64,000 bases of DNA, taken from NCBI GenBank assembly GCA_009760885.1, contig CM019721.1:23785974-23849973 (forward strand), given 5' to 3'. Positions 30,685 through 41,721 of this stretch are shown piece by piece. Numbering within the stretch: position 1 is the first letter of the stretch; the number at the start of each line of letters is the position of its first letter. This stretch comes from Achatina immaculata (Eukaryota > Mollusca > Gastropoda > Stylommatophora > Achatinidae). Both the position numbers and the translations under genes were made by a program. The notes beneath the pieces were generated by a model. That model saw nothing but the letters and a program-made list of their open reading frames with translations. It was not told where the DNA came from and ran no database searches.

Positions 30685-33600
30685 AAAATAAGAATATGTT
30701 GTGAGATGGAAGAACGTTGAAAATAAGACTATGTTGTGAGATGGAAGGGAGTTGAAAATAAGACTATGTTGTGATATAGAAGGGCGTTGAAAATAAATAT
30801 ATGTTGTGAGATGGAAGGGAGTTGAAAGTAAGACTATGTTGTGAGATGGAAGGCAGTTGTAAATAAGAATATGCTGTGAGATGGAAGGGAGTTGAAAATA
30901 AGACTATGTTGTGAGATGGAAGGAGTTGAAAGTAAGACTATGTGTGAGATGGAAGAGTGTTGAAAGTAAGACTATTTTGTGAGATGGAAGAGCGCTGAAA
31001 GTAGGAATATGTTGTGAAATGGAAGAGCGCTGAAAGTAAGAATATGCTGTGAGATGGAAGGAGTTGAAAGTAAGACTATTTTGTGAGATGGAAGGGAGTT
31101 GAAAATAAGACTATGTTGTGTGACGGAAGGGAGTTGAAAGTAAGAATATGTTGTGAAATGGAAGAGCGCTGAAAGTAGGAATATGTTGTGAGATAGAAGT
31201 GCGTTGAAAATAAATATGTTGTGAGATGAAAGGGAGTTGAAAGGAAGACTATGTTGTGAGATGGAAGAGCGCTGAAAGTAAGACTATGTTGTGAGATAGA
31301 AGAGCGCTGAAAGTAAGACTATGTTGCGAAATGAAAGGGCGTTGAAAATAAATATGTTGTGAGATGGACGAGCGTTGAAAGTAAGACTATGGTGTGAGAT
31401 GGAAGGAAGCTGAAAGTAAGACTATGATTTCAGATGGAAAGGAGTTGAAAGTAAGATATGTTGTGAGATGGAAGGGAGTTGAAAGGAAGACTATGTTGTG
31501 AGATGGACGAGCGTTGAAAGTAAGAATATGCTGTGAGATGGAAGGAGTTGAAAGTAAGACTATGATGTCAGATGGAAAGGAGTTGAAAGTAACACTATGT
31601 TGTGAGATGGAAGGAGTTGAAAGTAACACTATGTTGTGAGATGGAAGGCAGTTGTAAATAAGAATATGTTGTGAGATAGAAGTGCGTTGAAAATAAATAT
31701 GTTGTGAGATGGAAGGAGTTGAAAGTAAGACTATGATGTCAGATGGAAAATAGTTGAAAGTAAGACTATGGTGTGAGATGGAAGGGCGTTGAAAATAAAT
31801 ATGTTGTGAGATGGAAGGCAGTTGTAAATAAGAATATGTTGTGAGATGGACGAGCGTTGAAAGTAAGAATATGCTGTGAGATGGAAGGCAGTTGTAAATA
31901 AGAATATGTTGTGAGATAGAGGGGCGTTGAAAATAAGACTATGTTGTGAGATGGACGAGCGTTGAAAGTAAGACTGAGTTGTGAGATGGACGAGCGTTGA
32001 AAGTAAGACTGAGTTGTGAGATGGACGAGCGTTGAAAGTAAGACTATGGTGTGAGATGGAAGGAAGCTGAAAGTAAGACTATGGTGTGAGATGGAAGGAA
32101 GTTGAAAATAAGAATATGTTGTGAAATGGAAGAGCGCTGAAAGTAAGACTATGATTTCAGATGGAAAGGAGTTGAAAGTAAGACTATGTTGTAAGATGAA
32201 AGGGAGTTGAAAGTAACACTATGTTGTGAGATAGAAGTGCGTTGAAAATAATATGTGTTGTGAGATGGACGAGCGTTGAAAGTAAGATATGTTGTGAGAT
32301 AGAAGGTCGTTGAAAGTAAGACTGAGTTGTGAGATGAAAGGGAGTTGAAAATAAGACTATGTTGCGAAATGAAAGGGCGTTGAAAATAAATATATGTTGT
32401 GAGATAGAAGGTCGTTGAAAGTAAGACTATGTTGTGAGATGGAAGGAGTTGAAAGTAACACTATGTTGTGAGATAGAAGAGCGCTGAAAGTAAGACTATG
32501 TTGCGAAATGAAAGGGCGTTGAAAATAAGAATATGTTGTGAGATGGAAGTGAGTTGAAAATAAGACTATGTTGCGAAATGAAAGGGCGTTGAAAATAAGA
32601 CTATGTTGCGAAATGAAAGGGCGTTGAAAATAAGACTATTTTGTGAGATGGAAGAGTGTTGAAAGTAAGACTATTTTGTGAGATGGAAGAGTGTTGAAAG
32701 TAAGACTATTTTGTGAGATGGAAGAGTGTTGAAAATAAGACTATGTTGTGAGATGGAAGTGAGTTGAAAATAAGACTATGTTGTGAGATGGAAGGGAGGT
32801 GAAAGTAGGAATATGTTGTGAGATGGAAGGGAGTTGAAAGTAAGAATATGTTGTGAAATGGAAGAGCGCTGAAAGTAAGAATATGTTGTGAGATGGAAGA
32901 GCGCTGAAAGTAGGAATATGTTGTGAGATGGAAGGGAGTTGAAAGTAAGAATATGTTGTGATATGGAAGAGCGTTGAAAGTAAAGCTATGTTGTGAGATG
33001 GAAGAGCGCTGAAAGTAGGAATATGTTGTGAGATGGAAGGGAGTTGAAAATAAGACTATTTTGTGAGATGGAAGGCAGTTGTAAATAAGAATATGTTGTG
33101 AGATGGAAGGGAGTTGAAAGTAAGACTATGGTGTGAGATGGAAGGGAGTTGAAAATAAGACTATGTTGTGAGATGGAAGGGAGTTGAAAGTAACACTATG
33201 TTGTGAGATGGAAGGGCGTTGAAAATAAATATGTGTTGTGAGATGGAAGAGCGTTGAAAATAAGAATATGTTGTGAGATGGAAGAGCGCTGAAAGTAAGA
33301 ATATGTTGTGAGATAGAGGGGCGTTGAAAATAAGAATATGTTGTGAGATGGACGAGCGTTGAAAGTAAGAATATGTTGTGAGATGGAAGAGTGTTGAAAG
33401 TAAGAATATGTTGTGAGATAGAAGGGCGTTGAAAATAAGAATATGTTGTGAGATGGAAGAGCGTTGAAAGTAAAGCTATGTTGTGAGATGGAAGAGCGCT
33501 GAAAGTAGGAATATGTTGTGAGATGGAAGGGAGTTGAAAGTAAGACTATGTTGTGTGATGGAAGGGAGTTGAAAGTAAGACTATTTTGTGAGATGGAAGG

Positions 33601-33800
33601 AAGTTGAAAGTAAGAATATGTTGTGAGATGGAATGGAGTTGAAAGTAAGACAATTTTGTGAGATAGAAGGGCGTTGAAAGTAAGAATATGTTGTGAGATG
33701 GAAGTTCGCTGAAAGTAAGACTATGTTCTTAGTTGGACGGGGCCTGAAAGTAAAGGTATGTTGTGAGCTGGACGGGCGCTGAAAGTAAGGTTGTGTTGTG
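30685..33800. repeat. 35-bp minisatellite, main array
   Basis: About 89 units of the GTTGTGAGATGGAAG family. Subtypes differ at GAGCGTTG, GGAGTTG, GGCGTTG, GAGCGCTG and CGAGCGTTG, with deletions to 33-34 bp. Units at the right end (33,720-33,800) are diverged (GTTCTTAGTTGGACGGGGC). No coding potential is evident. Confidence 0.95.
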
Positions 33801-34244
33801 CTATAATACGAACGGCAGATCTAAATGTATAAATTTTAGCTGCGTAGCCAAACTTTGTTCTGATTGCCGCCCTATAGCGCTCGTTCCACACCATAGGACC
33901 CTCTAAAATGGTTGTTCATTGAACTGCTGCTCCCTTTTACTATATCATCCCACTGAATAATCCGATCGCCCTTGGAGGGACGGGACAACCCATTTTGGGA
34001 ATCACTGACCTACAACATAAAAGCCACGGGGAGGAGAGGCGGGGGCGGGGTGGAGGGAGGATAAATTTAGCGCAGTTCATTTCTCACACTCTGCAAAAAA
34101 AATTTGACTTATTTCCTGCTTTGTTTATCTTATAGCTGTTGTCTGTTTAACTTTTCAGGTCGACATAATCAGCCGATGACAAAACATCCTGGATGAGAGA
34201 ATGTGTCAATTTATTTCCCCCTGAGAAACACATCAACACGAAAG
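33801..34244. other. Spacer between arrays, no gene seen
   Basis: Includes a G-rich patch (GGGGAGGAGAGGCGGGGGCG near 34,030). Duplicated at 35,191-35,645. The open frame 35,302-35,601 in the second copy is broken in the first, so I do not call it a gene. Confidence 0.55.
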
Positions 34245-34593
34245 CTAATTAAGAAATTTAAGACAATGAGAACAGAATAAAACAAAAGCTAATTAAGAAA
34301 ATTCAAACAATGAGAACAGAATAAAACAAAAGCTAATTAAGACAATGAGAACGGAATAAAACAAAAGCTAATTAAGAAAATTAAGACAATGAGAACAGAA
34401 TAAAACAAAAGCTAATTAAGAAAATTCAAACAATGAGAACAGAATAAAACAAAAGCTAATTAAGAAAATTCAAACAATGAGAACAGAATAAAACAAAAGC
34501 TAATTAAGACAATGAGAACGGAATAAAACAAAAGCTAATTAAGAAAATTAAGAAAATGAGAACGGAATAAAATTAAAGCTAATTAAGAAAATT
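34245..34593. repeat. 44-bp minisatellite, copy 1
   Basis: Units of AAAACAAAAGCTAATTAAG plus AAAATTCAAACAATGAGAACAGAAT (44 bp), with shorter variants lacking AAAATTCAAA. About eight units. Copy 2 at 35,645-36,000 has a different variant order and a few diverged units. Confidence 0.9.
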
Positions 34594-34596
34594 TTA

Positions 34597-34950
34597 AAAT
34601 GTAAATGCTACAGAAGAGTTCTTCAAATATCATGGACACAAAAAAGAACAAATATATCTATACTACAAGAATTTAGTATTGAAGAAGGGTGGCTAGTAAA
34701 AATTATTAAAGATAGAAAACTTAAATATTTTGGACACATTAAATGTCATGACAACCTAGAGAAAACCGTCTTGGAAGGGTACATAATGGGAAAAAGAAAG
34801 AGAGGAAGACCAAGGCTAAGATGGCTGCAAGACATCGTTGATGATCTGCAAATGAATGCATCAGCAGCAGGCCATCTTGCTCACAACCGAGAGGCCTACA
34901 GGAGTGGTGTTAGGGAGGCAAAGTTTCGCAAGGGACATGCAAATGAATGA
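34597..34950 (+). pseudogene. LINE family E C-terminal end, open frame, copy 1
   Basis: A continuous frame without a start codon gives about 117 residues: KCKCYRRVLQISW, IEEGWLVKIIKDRKLKYFG, HIKCHDNLEKTVLEGYIMGK, RKRGRPRLRWLQDIVDDL, AHNREAYRSGVREAKF and a terminal HANE-stop. This is the thumb-to-C-terminus of an RTE-like LINE. It interrupts the 44-bp array. AATTAAGAAAATT (34,581-34,593) upstream recurs after the tail in the second copy (36,358-36,370), a probable 13-bp TSD. It is the best-preserved family E end in the window. Confidence 0.82.
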
Positions 34951-35644
34951 GTGAATTAAGAAAAGTAAGACTATTTTGTGAGATGGAAGGAAGTTGAAAG
35001 TAAGAATATGTTGTGAGATGGAATGGAGTTGAAAGTAAGACAATTTTGTGAGATAGAAGGGCGTTGAAAGTAAGAATATGTTGTGAGATGGAAGTTCGCT
35101 GAAAGTAAGACTATGTTCTTAGTTGGACGGGGCCTGAAAGTAAAGGTATGTTGTGAGCTGGACGGGCGCTGAAAGTAAGGTTGTGTTGTGCTATAATACG
35201 AACGGCAGATCTAAATGTATAAATTTTAGCTGCGTAGCCAAACTTTGTTCTGATTGCCGCCCTATAGCGCTCGTTCCACACCATAGGACCCTCTAAAATG
35301 GTTGTTCATTGAACTGATTCTAGTGACTCCTGCTGCTCCCTTTTACTATATCATCCCACTGAATAATCCGATCGCCCTTGGAGGGACGGGACAACCCATT
35401 TTGGGAATCACTGACCTACAACATAAAAGCCACGGGGAGGAGAGGCGGGGGCGGGGTGGAGGGAGGATAAATTTAGCGCAGTTCATTTCTCACACTCTGC
35501 AAAACAATTTGACTTATGTCCTGCTTTGTTTATCTTACAGCTGTTGTCTGTTTAACTTTTCAGGTCGACATAATCAGCCGATGACAAAACATCCAGGATG
35601 ATAGAATATGTCAATTTATTTCCCCCTGAGAAACACATCAACAC

Positions 35645-36000
35645 GAAAGCTAATTAAGAAATTTAAGACAATGAGAACAGAATAAAACAAAAGCTAATTA
35701 AGAAAATTCAAACAATGAGAACAGAATAAAACAAAAGCTAATTAAGGAAATTCAAACAATGAGAACAGAATAAAACAAAAGCTAATTAAGAAAATTAAGA
35801 CAATTAGAACAGATTAAAACAAAGGATAATTAAGACAAATCGAACATGATAAAATAAAAGCTAATTAAGAAAATTAAGACAATTAGAACAGAATAAAACA
35901 AAAGCTAATTAAGACAATGAGAACAGAGTAAAACAAAAGCTAATTAAGAAAATTAAGAAAATGAGAACGGAATAAAATTAAAGCTAATTAAAAAATTTTT
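35645..36000. repeat. 44-bp minisatellite, copy 2
   Basis: See the copy at 34,245. This copy includes a diverged unit (AAAGGATAATTAAGACAAATCGAAC) absent from copy 1. Confidence 0.88.
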
Positions 36001-36354
36001 AAATGTAAATGCTACAGAAGAGTTCTTCAAATATCATGGACACAAAAAAGAACAAATATATCTATACTACAAGAACTTAGTATTGAAGAAGGGTGGCTAG
36101 TAAAAATTATTAAAGATAGAAAACTTAAATATTTTGGACACATTAAAAGTCATGACAACCTAGAGAAAACCGTCTTGGAAGGGTACATAATGGGAAAAAG
36201 AAAGAGAGGAAGACCAAGGCTAAGATGGCTGCAAGACATCGTTGATGATCTGCAAATGAATGCATCAGCAGCAGGCCATCTTGCTCACAACCGAGAGGCC
36301 TACAGGAGTGCTGTTAGGGAGGCAAAGTTTCGCAAGGGACATGCAAATGAATGA
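36001..36354 (+). pseudogene. LINE family E C-terminal end, copy 2
   Basis: Tandem-duplicate of 34,597-34,950, still open. Differences include GGACACATTAAAAGTCATG in place of AAATGTCATG (Cys to Ser) and AGTGCTGTT in place of AGTGGTGTT. Confidence 0.8.
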
Positions 36355-36370
36355 GTGAATTAAGAAAATT

Positions 36371-37020
36371 AAGACAATGAGAACAGAATAAAAGAAAAAA
36401 CTAAAAAAGAAAAATAAAAGACAACGAGAACAAAATAAAACAAAACTATAGACAAAACAAGCTTCATTTCTCCCTTGAAAACACGTGTGTTTTGTTTTCT
36501 TTGTCTTACTTAGAACTTAGTGAATGTTTTGAGAATGTGTTATACTGTTTCAGATGAGGTGTTCAAGTGTTATACCCACATGAATAGATGTAGTACAGAG
36601 CCAGGCAATGTGGTAGAGTTTGGTTTGCCAACAGCAGCGATCTTGGTCACTGGCACCAAATAAGGATGTATGTTTCTTAGTGACATTCAATCGGTCTGTT
36701 TATTTGAAAGATTTACCTGACATAGTTATGTGATTGATAGTTACCCGGTTAGCAGTCAACGATCAATAGTTGGCATGCTAGCATCTGGCCTGACGATCCT
36801 TAGCTGATCAAGTCCTTGTCCTACCTTTCCGTTGGTAGCACCAGTTAACAGGCCCGGCCTTGATAACGGAGCAGGGATTGTCACAGCCCCCCTCTGGTAG
36901 TGGGGTCTGTGCTGTAGCTGTACTCTGGGACTGAAACAAACAGTCATCACAACCAGCTTCCATTTCCACACTACGATCTACCTCGACGTTAGCTGCAAAT
37001 AACACCAGCTCGTAGTTCCA
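36371..37020. other. Intergenic stretch, no gene seen
   Basis: AT-rich then mixed composition. Frames 36,756-36,971 and 36,808-37,113 (minus) show no recognisable domain, and one runs into a purine microsatellite. I cannot support a feature other than the purine tract at 37,024-37,085. Confidence 0.5.
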
Positions 37021-37023
37021 GGG

Positions 37024-37085
37024 AGACAAGAAGAAGAAGAAAGAGGAGGAGGAGAAAAAGAAGGAGGAGGAAGAGAAGAAGGAGT
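37024..37085 (+). repeat. (GAA/GGA)n purine tract
   Basis: GAAGAAGAAGAAAGAGGAGG run flanked by sequence like that around 8,340-8,680 (AGCTCGTAGTTC before, ATTCTCTTTAAAAATC after). Probably the same dispersed element. Confidence 0.65.
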
Positions 37086-37149
37086 CTTTTATTTCTGTCT
37101 TGTACCATAACAAATGAAATTCTCTTTAAAAATCTGAAGACAAATTTCT

Positions 37150-37639
37150 GGACATGACAGAAGAAGAAGAAGAAGATATATATTATCCGAACGCTATTAA
37201 AAAAAAAAATAGCGGCTACTTTGTGCTGGTTCCGTCTTTAAAATGAAATATAAATTTACTGATATAAACTAGGACATTAAAATAATTCTTAAACTGGTTA
37301 AATTTTTTTCTCTCTGCATAACTATTCTATCTAGAATTGGGGGGGGGGGGGGGATTTAACTGAATTTTTACACATGAAATAAATGAATAATGTCAGCAAG
37401 AACAAAGGTGTCCAGATAATCAACCCTTAGATTCAACGTCTGGTTTGATTGACTTGTTCAGTTCGTCCTAGCAAAATGAGGTCACACTGATACAGATAAA
37501 ACGGATTGCGACTGCAGTAAAACTGGTTGAAATAAATAAGGTAGACAGAGGTGTATGGTGCAGTTTTACAAAGTGAGGGAGGGAGTGAGTAAGGTGAGAA
37601 AAAAACGAATAGAAAGTATGAGAATGTATAAATGAAAAA
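37150..37639. other. Intergenic stretch with poly-G, no gene seen
   Basis: Contains an uninterrupted G run of about 15 at 37,339-37,353. No protein domain is recognised on either strand. Confidence 0.5.
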
Positions 37640-38862
37640 CATACAACATCCGATATTTCGACGTGAGCCTTATTCGAGGATACATACACAACGAAATACA
37701 AACACGATGAACTTATCTGAATGTGTCTTCCTCCAAATAGGAAACAGAAATGTATGTGGTAGAAGGGAGAATGAAAGACCACGCTGCCTCCAAACAAAAG
37801 ATACCAGATAGAACCAATCGTAAAGGAGAGGTGGAGAAAGAGGAGGAGAACAAGTGGGAGAAAGGGGTGGTGGGAAGGCAATAGAAACATGATAGCCGCT
37901 AGAGGTGTCGGGGGGGGGGGAAGAGGGGAGGGAAAAGGGGACGCGGGAGATAATGAATGAAGAACATAAACACCTGCAGGGAGAAAATATGAAACTGGTG
38001 AATAGGACAAGCCAATATATTGGCTGAGAAGAGGACAAAAATAGGGTGGTGGTTGGGAGGAGTAGCATAGAGAAAGAAAGTAGAGTTAAATAAAGAAGTT
38101 ACTAAAAGCTGAAGACACTGTTAATTCCAGCTGGGTGGAGACAGCCAGTCTGGAAAATAAGGCGCTGTTCTAGAACCCTCTGAGATCGTACATCAGCAGA
38201 ACAAGAGCGGATCGAACTAACAGAAATGTCCTGTTTACCCCTGTGGTTGCCAAGGCAAAAATGTTTAGCCACAGGTGTCCAGGCCCTCTTAGAAATATCA
38301 CTGAGATGCTGGCGAAATCGATCTCCTAACCGTAAGCCACTCTCCCCTATGTACTTCAAACCGCAACGTTTGCACATGATAGCATAAATGACATTTCTTG
38401 AAGTACAGGTGAAACCCTCCTGAACTGATAACGTGGACTTAGGAAAGGAGATCTAGCTAGCGTCGACAACAAACGGACAAGTGTTACGTCTACGGCGTCC
38501 GCAACGTCTGGTACCATTAAAAAGTGTCATCTGTCTTAAGATGACTACGAATTCAAAGGTCCCTGAGGTTCTTCTCCCGTCTGTAAGCCACCAATGGGGG
38601 TTCCCCAAAAAGTTCACGTGTCTCAGGCTCGGTCTGGAGGAGGTGGAGATAGCGAAACAGTATGTTTTTAACTGCCAAGCTATGAGGGTGATACGTGAGT
38701 ACTAATTTCACTCTGTCCGAACTACAGTGCGGTTTAGGGGTGAGGGCTTTTTGCCGCGATATATGGCTAATGCGGTTCCAAGATGACGAGAGAACGTGTT
38801 CTGGATAGCCTCGTTGACGGAAGAAATCTAGATATGCAGGAAACTCTCTACCATAGAGAGCA
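37640..38862 (-). pseudogene. Penelope-like element: RT C-terminus, GIY-YIG, 3' region (copy 1)
   Basis: On the minus strand, about 38,862-38,556 reads AYLDFFRQRGYPEHVLSSSW, VKLVLTYHPHS and GEPPLVAYRREKNLRDL, the hallmark C-terminal RT segment of Penelope elements. It ends at TGA 38,553-38,555. After a frameshift, 38,500-38,102 gives TCTSRNVIYAIMCKRCGLKY, IGESGLRLGDRFRQHL and VAKHFCLGNHRG, a GIY-YIG endonuclease with Y-I-G and the downstream Arg. A TAG lies just before it near 38,458. The 3' region contains CTCGAATAAGGCTCACGTCG plus AAATATCGG (about 37,647-37,680), resembling the GTCGAAA motif of Penelope 3' ends. Most of the RT is missing. Confidence 0.82.
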
Positions 38863-38934
38863 GAACAACAACCAGCTCCTTCAGATACTCAGAGGAAGTA
38901 CCACCCCTCAGACAAGTGTTTCGGCCCTATTCAA

Positions 38935-39065
38935 CTCCTGACATTCTTAGGGGGTGGGCCCAGATGGGTCATGACTCCCAGAGGTCTTGTGAGTTGTTGC
39001 TTTTTTTTTCCCAGGTCCCGGGATTGAACCCATGATCTTCCAGTTGGCGCCGCATTTTTTTTTTT
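38935..39065 (-). mobile_element. Possible SINE fragment with B box
   Basis: On the minus strand GATCATGGGTTCAATCCCGG contains a B-box-like GGTTCAATCC, followed by GGGACCTGGG and an A-rich run. No A box is found upstream. This may be a truncated tRNA-derived SINE between the Penelope and RLE-LINE remnants. Confidence 0.35.
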
Positions 39066-41650
39066 AAGTGCGTCTTTAGCGATGCAAATGAAATTATTTA
39101 TGTTCCCAATGCTTGTTTCTCATACTCCAGATCCAGCATGAGGCCTTTTCTGCTGTTTCTGAAAGGCTTATCAATGCCCTTGCTCTTGCTTGTCCCTTTA
39201 TGCCCAGTTGCTTACATAGGTCATATGCTGATGTTGCTACGAATCCTCTTGCTCCCACTTCTACAGCTATCACTTTTGCCCTGATTCCTGCCCCCTGTCT
39301 CAGTTGCTTGACCAGATCATTGTACTTCTCCAATTTGAATAAATGCTGTTCCTCTATTCTAGTTTCGTATGGGACCGTAAGCTCGATCATTATTAATTCC
39401 TGTTTTTCTGTGGAGTACACTACAATGTCCGTTCGCATTCCTATGTTCTTGATGGCAGTCGGGTATTCTCTTCTTCCTGGAAGGTCCGCTATCACATCCA
39501 GTCATTTGTACCATCTAGCAGTAATGGTAAGGGAATGTCCCTGATTTCAATATTTGATGCTGTACCAGCACCTATGAAGTATTTAGGTGGGACCTCAACT
39601 CTTTTGCTGTTATTTGCTCTATCTTTTGCCCTGTCTACGATGGCTACTAGTACCTGCAACACTCTGTTGTGTCGCCAGGTGTACCGTCCTTGCCCTAAAG
39701 ACACTCTACATGCTGACAGCACATGTTCCAATGTTTGCCTTTCGTTTCAGAGAGGGCACTTTGTATCTTCTGATACACCCCATTAGGTTGGAGCCTGTAG
39801 GCAGAAGGTCATAAGTAGTTCTGATGATAAAGCTTAGCCTCAAGGGTGCCATTTCTAGATGTCATTCCATCTTAGTGATCTCTGCAAGACTTCCTCCCAT
39901 GTTGTCCACTGCCCTTGTTGTATTGTTGGACTGCCTTCTGGACCCGCTTGTCATCCTCTGAATTCCTTACTTCACTGATAATCATATCTCTTCTTTCCTT
40001 GCAGGAGGCCTTTGACCACCATTTGATTTCGCCATGACCAAATCCCCTTCTGTTGGTCTGGGTGTACCCTATTACTTCTTTCAGCTCCTGCGTTTCCCTG
40101 GCTGTGGTCACTTCCTCACCTACTTTCCATTCTCGTCCAGTTTTAAGTGTTGGCTGCACTTCTCGTACCACCGGATCTGTAGATTCTTGTAGCATCATTG
40201 CAAGTCTTGTTTTTCCTACCTTGTATTCTTCAACCACAGATTTGAATGGCAGCTGCAGTTTACTCTTCTTGCAGTACAGCGCTACATCAGTTAATCCTGG
40301 TGGTACGCCTAACCACTTTCTTATGGCTTTATTTATCTTTCTTTCGACTGCCTCTACTGTGCTGGTACTTACTTCGTAAATGAGTAGTGGCCACATCAGT
40401 TTTGGAATCAGCATGAACTGGGGGCACCATATTTTGAACTTACCCAGTAGCCTGCTTATGTCTATGGTGCTAAGTCCATTCTGCGCCATTTCTATAACCT
40501 GCTTCACAGCACTTGAGTCCTTCATGGATGCATCATATACTCTGCCAAGGCTCTTCACTGGCTCTTCCCCTACAGTCGGGATTATTTGATTTGCCACTGT
40601 GTATGATCTTTCTATCACTTTCCCTTTCATGAGTGACAGGCTTCTTGACTTCTTTGGCTTGAAGCTCATGTGGCACCATATGATAAGGCTGTCCAAACGC
40701 TCTAACATCTTTCGTGCCTGTGCTTCACTGGTTGTTATTACTGTTGTGTCATCCATGAATGCTTTTAGTGGTGGCATTTGACATCCATTTCTGAATCTTG
40801 GGCCTTCTGCTTCTCATTCTGCTGCTCTCAGGATTAATTGCATGGCTAGTACGAACAGTATGGGAGATCTTGTACAACCCATTGCAATTCCTACCTGGAG
40901 CTCGATCCATCTTGTAATATATCCTGATGTTCCAAACCTCATGAGGAACCCAGTGAAGTACCTTTTCAGCATATTTGTGATTTATTTTGGCACATGATAT
41001 ATGTCTAGTGCTAGCCATATCATCTGGTGCGGTACGCATTGGCTAGGTCAAGCCATATTACCTGTAGATCTTGCTTTCCAGATTTTGCCTGCTGAATAGC
41101 TTCCCAAATCATTGACGCATGCTCGAGACATCCTGAGAAACCTGGAATTCCTCCCTTCTGCACGGATGTATCAACGTAACCATTATCTAGGAGGTATGAT
41201 GTTAGTCTTTTTGCCATCACAGAGAAGAATATCTTTCCTTCCACATTCAGAAGTAAGATCGGCCTGAACTGGTTGATTTCAGTGGAATTCTGCTCCTTAG
41301 GGATGTATAGTCCGTTAGCCTTTTTCCATTCTTTACATATGACTCCTTTGGTCCATGCTGTTCGTAGGAGTTTATGAAGCTTCTTTAGTACTTCAGGGCA
41401 TATTTTGTATAGTATGTAAGGAACGCCATTTGGGCCTGGTGCTGACTTGCCTTTAGCTTTTCTTACAACGCTCTCTACTTCTTGTAAGGTTGGTGGGCTG
41501 CATTTGAATTTGCTGCCTGGTGCACAGAGCCATACTAGACCTTTCATATGCTTGAGAGGTGTATGCTGATTTTTATCAGAGTATGTCTTGCTCAGATGTT
41601 CCTCGAGCACCTCCTTACCTGCTTTCAGCGTACCTGATTTTGGCTGTTCA
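39066..41650 (-). pseudogene. LINE with restriction-like endonuclease (family F)
   Basis: In minus order: RT start KGKSAPGPNGVPYILYKICP, FRPILLLNVEGKIFFSVMAK, SVQKGGIPGFSGCLEH and motif A VIWLDLANAY (41,610-41,020). Next come motif B VGIAMGCTRSPILFVLAM near 40,850 in another frame and motif C AFMDDTTV (40,755). Then RKWLGVPPGLTDVALYCKK and TLKTGREWKVGEEV (to 39,872), and a CCHC-type finger. Last is a nuclease-like end RTDIVVYSTEKQELIMIELT (39,094-39,495), where R-x-D ... E-L-T fits a PD-(D/E)XK restriction-like endonuclease. C-terminal placement of that domain is typical of the R2/R4/NeSL side of LINEs. Several frameshifts and stops are present. The 5' end is missing. Confidence 0.82.
39715..39775 (-). 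pseudogene. CCHC finger of family F with a stop at the second Cys
   Basis: The minus-strand codons read K-C-P-L-stop-N-E-R-Q-T-L-E-H-V-L-S-A-C. The TGA (39,747-39,749) sits at the position expected for the second cysteine of a C-x2-C-x8-H-x4-C finger. A second lesion, a frame change with an ATGA overlap at 39,492-39,495, lies between the finger region and the nuclease. Confidence 0.7.
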
Positions 41651-41721
41651 AATTACTGCTTGGCAAATCCGAAAGATCTCTGTAGAACTTCTCTCTTGCG
41701 TGTCTGGTTTCCCTTTTCCTT

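Larger units (their letters stand above)
33573..36368. repeat. Direct tandem duplication, 1,390-bp unit
   Basis: Unit 33,573-34,962 is repeated at 34,963-36,368. The constant offset is 1,390 bp at the left edge. The join is GTGAATTAAGAAAA/GTAAGACTATT, against GTGAATTAAGAAAATTAAG at the right edge. The breakpoint falls within the target-site repeat of the LINE family E insertion. Copy 2 has the longer AACTGATTCTAGTGACTCCTG segment and differs in 44-bp units. Confidence 0.9.

Noticed and set aside
35302..35601. 99-residue plus-strand ORF in the spacer
   Set aside because: Broken in the tandem-duplicate copy at 33,912-34,200; no recognised domain.
36756..38068. Minus-strand ORFs with hydrophobic runs
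   Set aside because: No domain or conservation evidence. Those in 37,670-38,100 are the non-coding 3' region of the Penelope-like element.
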